Made by a program: the position numbers and the translations under genes. From Amorphophallus konjac (Eukaryota; Streptophyta; Magnoliopsida; Alismatales; Araceae), in contig CM040127.1 in assembly GCA_022559845.1 (NCBI GenBank), forward strand, positions 32,202,708 through 32,266,707: DNA of 64,000 nt, read 5' to 3'. Below, piece after piece: positions 26,201 to 38,200 of the stretch. Position 1 is the first letter of the stretch, and the number at the start of each line of letters is the position of its first letter. A model generated the notes under the pieces. It was not told the origin of the DNA. It saw only the letters and a list, made by a program, of their open reading frames with translations, and did not search any database.

Positions 26201-29200
26201 GGAGATAGAAGAGGACCACAAAGCGGTAGAAGTACCGCTTTTCATGGTTGGATAACACCTTCTAGAGTTTCTCGTCCAGAAAGCGGCGAGACGAGTAATG
26301 TAGAGAAGGAGGGTGGAAGCTAATGTAAGCTCTCTCTTGTTGTTCGTTTTTGTTGAGTGGGAGTGGAATAAAATATTTTGTGCTTGGTTCTTTGCTTCTT
26401 TCTGATCTCCCGAATCCCTGTACACATCTAAGCAAACAAGTTAGCATTTCTGCTCTGACTTGCCCCTTGCTCAATAAACAAACGTGATTTTGAGTTATCC
26501 TTGATAACGAGTCAAGGGGCAAGCCTTTATTAACAAAGGCAATAATAAAGGATAATGAATGCGACAGACAAGCACACGGATGCAAACGAGAATTTAAAAT
26601 GAATGGTGCATACAAATGCGATCATGCGAAGATGTGATTTTCTTTGTTTTTGTAGGTGTATTCATTTTTTTGTATTTCGTTGTTTTTTTGGTCTTTTATA
26701 TTTCCATTTTTTTTTATGCATGTACATTTTTTGCTGCTGCTTCTTTTTTTTGGATTTTGGATTTGTTATTTTTTTGTTTGTTTTTGGTTTGTTTATTTTT
26801 GTTGTTTTTGCTAATGCATGATGACCACTTGATATAACATCTAACCTGCATGAGAACGAGGGTCTCTTGCTAACCTCCCAGGCATCCTAAGTGCACGTCT
26901 AAGTTGATTTGGGCCTCTAGACTCCTCGAATGATAATCCCGCCGGCTAAGACTTACCCTGATGACAATACCGTCATACCATGCTTAGGCTCCCAGTTGCT
27001 TCCGACCACAGGGATTCACCCAAAAAGTGTTCAAGGTAAATGATTTGCCCGACCCGGGTCTATTTCCTCACAACTCTAGACGATATGTAATGGAACACCC
27101 TGGAACCCAAATGACCAACCGCGCGACGCTGACCCGGAATCAGACGCCGTCGCACCCATAGGTGACGCGCTTGCATTGGTCTAAGCCCGAGGTTAGACTT
27201 AGAAGACATTAAGATGGTAGATAAGGGTCTTGACCGGCCAGAAACACGGAGACTCTTCACGACAATGACTTCTGCTTTCCAAGATGGACAATCATACAAA
27301 ATAATTGAAAGGTGGTTGCAGACTTTGGTGAGTTTCACCCTTCAGGAACTCCATTGAGCCTTCATCTTCAGGGGAAGAAGGAAGAGTATTAGGGGCAAAC
27401 CTCCTGAGAGGACCGGCAAAACCGTTAACCCGGCGAGCCAGTAGGGGCACACTTAACTCTCCCTTTCGGACAACTTCAGACCAAATCTCGAGCATTTACA
27501 TCTCATGGCCCCTCTTGTATAGAATTTGACTTTCAGTCAAAGGGGTTTCATTTGTGGGATCAGGCACGGTTACGACCAGGCTTTTCACTTGACTTTGATT
27601 TTGTTCTTCTTTTCTGATTTTTCTTGACAGATTTTTACGAGGGACATAGTATCTTGACATTATGGAATCCCTCTTGGATGCCTGCGGGGACACTGCCCTC
27701 TTCTCGTGCTCTGACCCATGCTCGAAGAATTGGGCCCTACTCTTGCCCTAGGGGTTGTGTTCGTGTTTTCCATGCTCAGCGTTTTAAGGGCGCCGGCTGT
27801 CTCATTCGGTCGAAGAGAGAGAGAATAAAGATTTAAGCCTTCTGGAGACCTTCTGGGTGAGGCCTCACCATGAGCGATGCTACTGATCTTTCATAGAACA
27901 CATGTGTACATGTATGTTGCCCCTTTCGAGGGGGGCATAAGCCGAACTAGCCGGACAGGGATCCCCACGGTTCTGGCAAACCAAGACCCGGAACCTACCA
28001 AGTCTTAATAGGCCCTATCCCAACACGGAGGTTGAATGCAATGACTTAACTACATGGTGATCTCCGGGCATTAGCAATTTTAAATTTTCTATTTTTTTTT
28101 CTTCTTTTTCATTTTCTTATATTTTTTTGTCTTTTGTTGTTGTATATATACATATTTTTGTTATTTTCATTGTTTTCTATTTTTTGTTGTTTCATCATTT
28201 TTTGACACTATGTACACCTATCTAAGGGTAGTATTTCTTAAGATAAAGCCCATTCCAAGGGTGGGATAACTCGATCCCCTCAGCATTGACTAGCCTATAG
28301 GCGTTGCCAGGATGCACAGCCTGAATCACGTACGGTCCTTCCCAATTGGGTTGGAGTTTAGAACGCGGCCCACCAGGTTTTACAAACATTCTTTTCACTA
28401 CCATTTCACCGACTTGAAATTTCCTTTCAATGACCTTCTTTTGATAAAAACGTGTGAGTCTGTTTTGATATACACGTGCATGCTCGGCAGCGGCCAGCCG
28501 TTTCTCATCTAAGAGTTCCAATTGGGCAAGGAGTGAATCACGACGTTCGTCGAGGGGGAGGTCCTTATCCAATTGTACTCTCAGAGAGGGGACCAGAATT
28601 TCGTACGGAACTACCGCCTCCATCCCATAAGTGAGGGCGAACGGGGTTTGCCCAGTGGGAGTACGGATTGAAGTGCGATAGGCCCATAGAGCTTCAATCA
28701 GCTTTTCTGACCAATCCGAGAACTTGTTAGACTCACATGTCTTTTTTATGATTTTAATCAATGTTTTGTTAGTGGCCTCTGCTTGTCCATTACCTTGTGG
28801 ATAATAAGGTGATGAATGATGCAATGCAATTTTATACCTTTTGCAGAGGTCCTGAAGGTCCTGAGAAATGAATTGCGGTCCATTGTCGGTGATGATCGTG
28901 CTTGGAATGCCGAACCTGGCGATGATGTTCTTCATGATGAATTTGCAGACTGTTGATGCTTTAACCTCCACGTAAGCTTCGGCTTCGGCCCATTTGGTGA
29001 AGTACTCCGTTGCAGTAAGGATGAATGATTTTTGCTTAGTGAGGGAGTAAGGATTACCGAGAGGACCAATGACATCGAAAGCCCACATGGAGAAAGGCCA
29101 TGGGGAGGATACTGGATGAAGTGAAGAAGATGGGGAATGAATTTTATCGGCGTGAAGTTGACACTTGACACACCTGCGGACATAGACGGCACAATCTTCT

Positions 29201-32200
29201 TCCATGGTGGGCCAGTAAAAGCCTTGCCGAAGGATTTTCTTGGCAAGCATTTGGCTATTCACATGGCCACCGCACACACCAGAGTGTGCTTCCTCGACGC
29301 ATTTCCAGACTTCCTCTTCGTCGAGACATCTTAGAAGAACACCAGTAAGACTTCTCTTGTATAGCACTTCTCCGACCAGCACGTACCTCTGTGCCACCCT
29401 CCTTATGGCTTTTCTATCTTCCGATGTGGCTTCTTCAGGGTAGGATTGATCTTTGCAATACTTGGCAATTTCGTAAAACCATGGCTTCTCCTCATCAGCC
29501 AATTCTTCTTCTAATTCTGTCAACATAATTTCCCTCTTCTCAAGGATTTCTTCCTGTAGGGCCTTTCTTGCTATCCTGTCCTTGATATTTACGTATGAAG
29601 CGTCATCGATTGCAGGGGCGTGACGCTTGTAGACGTGAATGGTATCAAACCATCTTCCTAGAGGGAACCTTAGAGATGATGCCAATGAGGCGAGGGCATC
29701 GGCCAGAATGTTCTGATGACGAGGGACATGGACAAAGACCAATTTGGCGAACAATTTGGCAAAGGCAGCAGTGAGTTCTTGGTATGGCTTGAGCTTGGGA
29801 TCGCGAGTGCGATATTTGGTGAGCACCTGGCGAAGAATGAGTTGACTATCACCTACGACTCGCAATTCAGTGATACGAAAGAATGAGCGAGTTCTAGGCC
29901 AGCTAGAAGAGCTTCATATTCAGCTATATTGTTGGTAACGGGGAATTTGAGCTGATATGCCAGTGGGAATGTAAGGCCTTTAGGCGACAGGAGGGCAATG
30001 CCGATTCCTTTCCCTTGGGAATTCAGAGCTCCATCAAAATATAACGTCCACATGCAATCATCTGATTGGTTGATGGACATTAGTTCCTCATCTGGAAATT
30101 CTGATTGGACAGGATCGAATCTGGGAAGAGGATGGTGAGCGAGATGCTCGGCTATAGCATACCCTTTAATCGCCTTTTGCTGGACGTAGACGATGTCAAA
30201 CTGAGAGAGAAAACTTTGCCAGCGTGCTAATCTATCCGTAAGGACAGATTTTTCTAGAAGGAACTTGATAGGGTTCATTCGGGCAATCAGATGGACTTCA
30301 TGAGCTAGAAAGTAATGTTTCAACTTCTGCACTACCCAGACAAGGGCGGCACAAGTTTTCTCCATAGCCGTGTACTTCTGCTCACAGGGGTTGAGGAGTT
30401 TGGACAAGTAATAGGTCGCCCTTTCCTTGCCCGCTTCATCGGCTTGTGCTAGGACAGCTCCCACGGAGTCGTCCAGGACTGAGACATAAAGGATTAAAGG
30501 TCTGCCTGGCGTGGGTGGAATTAGAACGGGTGAATTGGCCAGATACTCTTTCAATCCTTCAAAAGCTTTTTGGCATTTAGAATTCCAAAGGAATTCTACT
30601 CCTGACTTAGTTAACTCGTAGAAAGGTTTGCACCTTTGTGAGTGCTGTGACACAAATCGACGAATGAATTGCAACCTTCCAATCAAACCTCGAACTTCTC
30701 TCAGATTTCTCGGAGGTGGCATCTCCCTGATTGCTTTAGCTTTGTTGGGATCTATTTCAATACCCCTTTTACTCACCATGAAGCCAAGCAATTTGCCTGA
30801 CGAAACACCAAATACGCACTTTTTTGGATTCATTTTCAAATTGAACTCTCTGGATCTTTGCAGCACCTTAGCTAGAACTTTCGGGTGTTCTGCCCTAGTC
30901 CTAGATTTGACCAATAAATCATCCACGTATACCTCTAAATACACATGCATCATGTCATGGAATATTGCCATCATAGCCCTTTGATAAGTAGCTCCAGCAT
31001 TCTTCAAACCAAACGGCATGACCAAATAGCAGTAAGTTCCCCAAGGTGTGGTGAATGATGTTTTCTCCTGATCCTCTTCCGCCAAACGGATCTGATTATA
31101 CCCCGAAAATCCATCCATAAACGAGAGAGTTTCATAGCCTGCCGTATTATCAACCAACACGTCAATGTGAGGCAAGGGGAAATCATCTTTTGGACACGCG
31201 CGGTTAAGGTCCCGAAAATCGATACAGATTCTCACCTTTCCATCCTTTTTCATGACCGGGACAATGTTTGCCACCCATTGAGGATATAGGACGACTCTAA
31301 TAAACCTGGCTTTGTGGAGCTTATCGACTCCTCCTTCATCTTCAAAGCCATCTGGGGGTGGAAACGTCTTAACCTTTGCTTTATCGAGACGGACCCTGGT
31401 TTTAACGTTAGGCGATGTTCGACCAGGGTAGAATCCAATCCCGGCATATCCTCGTAGCTCCATGCGAACGTGTCCCTGTACTCCTTTAGAACCTTGATCA
31501 ATTCCTCCTCTTCAGATGTCGGCAAATTATCGCTTATGAGGATGATCCTAGGGTCTTCCTCGGTCCCCAGGTTGATCTCTTTGGTGGGTTCTTCTATAGC
31601 GGCTGATGGTTCGTCAAACCTCCTCATTCCGCTAGCATATGCGTCAGCCGCATCCTCATATTCTTCGTCCCCTTCTTCAATAGGGTACTCTTCATCTGTG
31701 AGCTCATAAACTCCGTATCCCTCATCAATTGTGCAATCCTCCTCACATTCTAACTCCGGCAGATGGATGGGATTTTCTAGCAATTGAGGAATGGCTAGAA
31801 AGGCTTGACACCTATTGGCTAGATCTAGAAGGAATCGACGAGGAATTTCCCTGCCCTTGGATTTTCTTCTAGGTACTACCCTTGACTCGCTATTCCTAAC
31901 CTGACTGACTTGTTCTACAGACGAAGAAGAAGTTGAAGAATGTACAGGAAGAGACCCCTCGATAGAGGGGCAAAGAAGGTCGCTCAAGGGACCTTGAATG
32001 AGTGGCCCGTAAGTCGGGGCACACTCGTGAGAGAGGTAGGAGGTCTCCTCAAAGGAGATGCACTGTTGAGGAGTTTGAAAATCGACGTTTTTTTTTTCAT
32101 TTTCATTTTCAATTACAAAACAATTGAAAGAAATTAGAGAATAGGAGGAGGGAACTATAGCTAGGGGGTTGCATGGCTCATTGAGCAGATCATGGTTGAA

Positions 32201-35200
32201 AATTTGGCATGGGCTAGGAAATCCACGCAAGAATGTGAGTAGAGAAGGGGACCTGGGAATATCATCAGATAAACGTCGGGTCCAAGAAAGAGTCAGCAGC
32301 AACGGCTGAGGAGAATGATCAGAGAGAATGACGGAAAGCGGTCCGTCAGTGGCAACTTCCTCTCGGCGAGGAAAACTTGGAATTCCGGCAATGTCAATGA
32401 CATCTTTTGGTACCTCGGAGATCAAAAGTGGCCCCTCTAAGTCTGGAGACGAGAACATCTGTTGTAGTGCCATGGAAATATCCTGTATATCAATCCACTT
32501 ATTCCACTCACAATCCGGGTCATCGTGTTTCCCCTTCTTTGCAGCTCTCAAGCAACCTTCAGCCAAGTAGGCAATATGCAGTTTCCCATGTGATTGTCGC
32601 GGGTAATCCCCCAACTGTATAACCGGACCCTTTCTGAAATGAGAGTACAAGGTCCATGTAAGAGGTCCCTCATATGCTTCAAGTGGCCCTTCAAAGCCTA
32701 GGCCGGCTCTAAGGGTTAGCTTTGTCTTCTTTGGCAACTTCAGTCTCCCTTGTAATTGTGCCCCCAAACCTTTGCCATGTTGGTAGCCAATGTTTCTCAT
32801 GATCTCCCATCCCTTAGCATGGGAAGGGTGACATGACTTTGGTGTTGGAAGTGGCTTTTGTGTAGAATGGGTGCGACGAGGGTCACACACATCTAGCAGT
32901 GAAAGAATTGGCCGGTGAGTTGGCCAAACAGAAGGCAATGAGGTATTAATAGCATCCACTGTAGAAAAGATGGGCATGCTATTTACCTTGATAATCCAAG
33001 CCTTGTACGGAAACTTCAAGCACTGATGATTGGTGGAAGGCACCGCATTCATAACCTCAATGTAAGGGCGGCCCAGTATGGCCTTGAATGTGGGATCCAT
33101 ATCAAGGATATGGAATTCCGTGAAGACTGATGCAGGGCCCAATTCTACATTCAAGATGACCATCCCCATTGGCGGCTTTTTGCTATTATCATAGGCCGTA
33201 ACCGTGATTGATGAAGGCCTTATCTGTTCCGTGTCAATCCCACATGATTGGAGGGTGATCATAGAGATCACATTTATAGACGCACCAGTGTCCACCAAAC
33301 ACGGGTCTACAGACACCCCATTGATCTTGACTGCAATACACAAAGCATATTTTCGAGCCTCCTTGGGGGCAAGCTCATGGTGGTGAAATATAATAGCCGG
33401 TTGTGTATCAGTCGGTGTTAATACCGATGAGATCTTTTCCACTGGGAGATCCTCGTTTACCATGACCTTTTGGAGATACTCCATCAAGGCGTCTTGATGG
33501 GTTTTTGACCTCTTGATTAGCTCGAGAATGGAGATCCGAGCTGGTGTTTTATCCAAATGTTTCAACAGGTCATATTGTGTCCCGGGGATAGACTCCTCTG
33601 GCTGTTCTTCGGTGTCTTTCTCCGGCTGAGATTGCTCGGGGACCTGACTGTTTTGGGGAAAAATCCGATGGAACATCCTTCCACTACGGAGCACCATGGC
33701 TTGCGGTTTTGGCGGCACCTTTACAGAGTTAGATATGGGGTTTAGCAAGGGTTCGAGGGGTAGTGGTGGAGGAACAATTGATGAAGCAGGGGCAATAATA
33801 GGTGTAGGGGCTCTGATGAGTGGTTTGTTAGGTGGAGGCATGGTGGGAGTGGATGAAGCCTCAGATGGACGGCGAATGATAAGGGGTTTAAAAGGTGGAG
33901 GCATAGTAGAGGTTGATGGTGCCCCGGATGGGTGATGAATAATGAGGGGTTTCGAGGGTAAAGGGGTTGTGGTGGAGGTAGATGGTGCCTCGGAAGGGTG
34001 TTGGACAATAATGGGTTTGTTTAGTGGAGGCGGAATGAGGGCGGATGATGAAGTGGAGGCGTGAGAGATAATGAGAGGTTTTGGGGGTAACGGTGTTATG
34101 GTGGAGGTAGAGGGCACCTCGGAAGGGTATTGGGCAATGAGGGGTTTGTTTAATGGAGGCGGAATGAAGGTGGATGATGAAGTGGAGGCGTGAGAAATGA
34201 TGAGAGGTTTTGAGGGTAACGGTGTTATGGTGGAAGTGGAGGGTGTTTGCTGGAGACTCGAAGGGAGGTCATCAGTAGCGACGCGGATGAGAGGACGTGA
34301 TAGCAGTGGAAATGAGTGAGGTATCACTGCGGGTTGTGCTCCGGGTGGAGGATAGACAGGTGCGGGACGAATAAGGCGTGGGGATTGGATAGGAACGTGA
34401 TTGGTGACAAGGACAGAGCCGCTTTCCGTATGCCAATCCTGCCCTCTTCCAACCTCCAGGAAGGAAGAGATGGGGTTGACTTGGTGGTTAGGTTGTTGGT
34501 GCGCCGGTAACGGATTCTGGAGGATGCCCATATTTGGCTGTTGTTGTGGTGCCTGCTGAGGCTGTTGTTGCTGCTGTTGTTGTTGTTGTTGTTGTTGTTG
34601 TTGTCTAAGAGGAGGTCTCCTGGCCTTCATCATGGTGATGCATCGCCTCATTTCATCCCAATCTATTTGATGTTCATCGTTCATATCATAGATATAATCT
34701 CTGAAATGAAAACAGTTTTCCACTGTATGACCCGGCTGTCTATGGAAGACACAATATCTGGAAGTGTCGACGTTCGTGGGCCATACGGCTTTTTCCTTGG
34801 GCAAGGTGAGGAAATTAGCAGCCATGAGAGCATTAAAGATGTCCGGCAATGACTCCGGCAAAGGTGGGTAATGAGCTCTCCTAGGGCCGATCGGCCTTCT
34901 CTGTTGTTGGAGGCCATAATCCCCGGGTGGTGGAACCTGATTATATTGAGGAGGTCGCTGCTGTTGTTGTTGGAGATGGAGCGGTTGAGGCATATTGTTC
35001 TGGAAGAGATTGTTTTGTGGGGGAGGACGATAGGGTTGCTGACCTTGTTGCTCCTGATGAAAGGGGAATTGTGGGGGTTGTGGGGGCCTAGGATTAGCTT
35101 GCTGGTTGGGATAGCCAACCGCGCCCACTTGTTCATTTGTTACAACCCCTTCTGTTACCCCACCTTGGGCACCCGTGCCCGGCTTCCTAAACACCTTTGG

Positions 35201-38200
35201 CTTTGGTGGCTCGAACATATGCATGAGGGGAGAATCTTTCAGCTGTGTTTGGATATATCGAGCCCTCTCATACAATTCCTCCATAGTGGTGAGCTTGTTC
35301 ATTGCCAGGACGTGTCTAAATTGTGGAGTGGCATTAGACACGACCATCTTTACTTGCTCTGATTCTGAAATGGGGTCTCTCATTTTCTCTGCCAAGGCTC
35401 TCCACCGATCGGCAAATTGGATGAAATCTTCGTCCGGCTTCATTTTTTCAGCCACTAGGTCGGTAATAGAGAAGGAGGGACCGACCCTATCCCGATATTT
35501 CTGTAGGAATTTCCTCTGGACTACGTCAAAGTTCTCAGCCTCACTCGGCTCTAGGGAATAGAACCATTCTAAGGCGGGACCATCCAATGATCTCCTGAAG
35601 AGGTATGCCAATGATCTTTGATCGTTCTGCCAAAACGAGGACTCATACATGAAGTCCTTTAGATGAATGAAGGGGTTGCCTGTGCCGGTGTACCGTCGGT
35701 ACGTTGGCATTTCAGAAGGAGGGAGATGGAATACTGGGAGGATTGGTAAAGAGATCTCAGGCGCGGATTTGACATCCACGATCTTTTTGAAATCTCGGAA
35801 TTGTTCGTCCATCTTGTTCATCCTATGAAGGAGAGATTGAGTGGCCTCATTGTAAGGAGCAGGTTGTGGTGGCCACTGAGGCCTTGCAGAAGCCTGAGAA
35901 GGGAATTCCGGATGAGAGAGACGTTGTGACATATCAGCAAATGGAACTGACTGAAATGTCGTATGAGGAATTGGTGGAACTTGAGATTGGGGAGGTAATT
36001 GGAAAGGGGGAGGTTGCAGATGTGGCATATCAGTAAATGGAACTGACTGAAATGTTGGATGAAGAATTGGTGGAACTTGAGACTGGGGAGGTAATTGGAA
36101 AGAGGGAGGCTGCAAACTTGTCTGCACAAGAGGGAATGAGGGAGGGATTGCCTGTGCGGGCTCTTGAATAGAGAGAACAACTGGTGTTGGGTTTTGAGGA
36201 GTAGAATCAACATATTTCCCTTTCAAGACGGCCTGAAAGGCTCGGATCTGATCGGAATTGAGTTGTGTGTTCGCGAGAACACCTAGCAAGGAGGAAATAT
36301 CTTGTGGCGGGGATGCTTCCCCGACGGCGGCTCGCACCTCATGTGAGGGCTCACGGGAGGAACCTGCGTCCTCAGCAGGGACATGTGTCCCCTGGTGACT
36401 CGGGGTCGGATTCTGACCGTTCCCGGACATTTCTTGATCTTTTTCGGAACGTGAGATTTTGCCGGAACGCAATATCATACACACTCAAACCAAGAACAAA
36501 GATTAACAAACAAGTTGATGTTTAACGCCTTTTTGTGTTTTCTTTTTGTTTTCCCCTTTTTTTTCTTTCTAATTAAAATGTAATAACATACACACTCAAA
36601 CCATTAGCAAAGATTAACAAACAAGTTGATGTTTAACGCCTTTTTTGTTTTCTTTTGGTTTTCCCCCTTTTTTTCTTTTTTTTTTCCTAATCTAATGTTC
36701 ACACCACAGGAGGGACCTTAGTTGCAATATTGATTTTCGCCGTGTGATCTAAGGACACTCGACTCACCACGAATGGGTTAACTATCTCCAGGGAGCTTCA
36801 GTGGTACAACCAGCCCAGTGAACGAAGAGGGAATCCTTCGATGTCGGGGACTTACGGAGGTCCCAGTGAAGGAGATCCTAGTCCGTCGAGAGGAATTCCC
36901 GACGGAGAGTCTTTCCTTCACCAAGAAAAGGTGATCCTAAAAAAGAGGGAACAAAAGAAATAAAAATAAAAGGGAGATGATATGCAATGCAGTGCTGAAT
37001 TTGACAGGAGATATATAAACAGACAGCAAATATATGCAATAAAAGAAATTAAACAAACATCACAACACTCCTTTTTCTGCAATGATACGAATCTCTTCAG
37101 ACTTCAAGGGGACTCTAGACTAATGCACGTAGTGCACGAGGGATGAAATTGGAATGCCAAGAGTGATAGCGGGAACACGAATATAGCGCACGCGGGCGCA
37201 ATCAGGAGGGGCACGTGGGTGCCGAGTGGAGGGGCACACGTGGGTGCCGAATGGAGGGGCACGCGTGGGTGCCGAATGGAGGGGCACGCGTGGGTGCCGA
37301 GTGGAGGGGCACACGTGGGTGCCGAGTGGAGGGGCACGCGTGGGTGTCGAATGGAGGGGCACGCGTGGGTGCCGAGTTGAGGGGCACGCGTGGGTGCCGA
37401 GTGGAGGGGCACACGTGGGTGCCGAATGGAGGGGCACGCGTGGGTGCCGAATGGAGGGGCACGCGTGGGTGTCGAATGGAGGGACACACGTGGGTGCCGA
37501 CAATATTTGGGTAACCAGAGAAAACAAAAGATGTCCCACCGTGATCGCCAAAGAGGTGTAGACGGCAAAAGAGTGTCGTCCACCCTCGGGGGAAAGAAAC
37601 AATACAATGATGCAAAGTAATGATGAAAAGGTGATTGCCAGAGAGGTGGAGACGGCAAGGGACGTCCACCCTCGTCTGTCCTAAGAGACGGAAATGACGA
37701 GATCAACTCAAGAAGAGAAAGAACATAAAGGGGAGAAAGGAAAGAAGGATGTGAAACGAACTCCGGTACGTGGCGGAGATAGGGGTCGGAAGACCCTCTC
37801 GCGCAAACTAACCCCTTCCCGGTAAGCGTGACTTACCGTTCCACGAGCAGTTTTTTATATACCAGGAAATCCGAGAATCTAAGTAACAGAAATGGGGAGG
37901 CACGAAGACTCAGAAACTGCAGCGGTGTATCGTTCTCCAGAAAATTACAAAGACAATACGAACCAAGACATACCACCACAAGACATTGGTCTTTGTGGGG
38001 TTCTAACAGCGATGCAATAATATCAACACTAATGAATATATATGTACGCATTAGGACCACCGCGAGACATTGGCCTTACGGGGTTTTTATTGCAATATAG
38101 ATAATAAACATGAGTATATATACATGAGACCACCGCGAGATATTACTCTCCGCGGGGTTTTTACTGTAATATATATAATAAAAGGCTTCGCGAGGAATTA

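Noticed and set aside
37206..37500. Could the 25-bp array be a CRISPR array?
   Set aside because: There are no spacers between units, no cas genes, and the context is a plant retrotransposon.
37104..37706. Repeat-peptide frames on both strands over the 25-bp array
   Set aside because: A 25-bp tandem repeat with no stop in any frame makes such peptides automatically.
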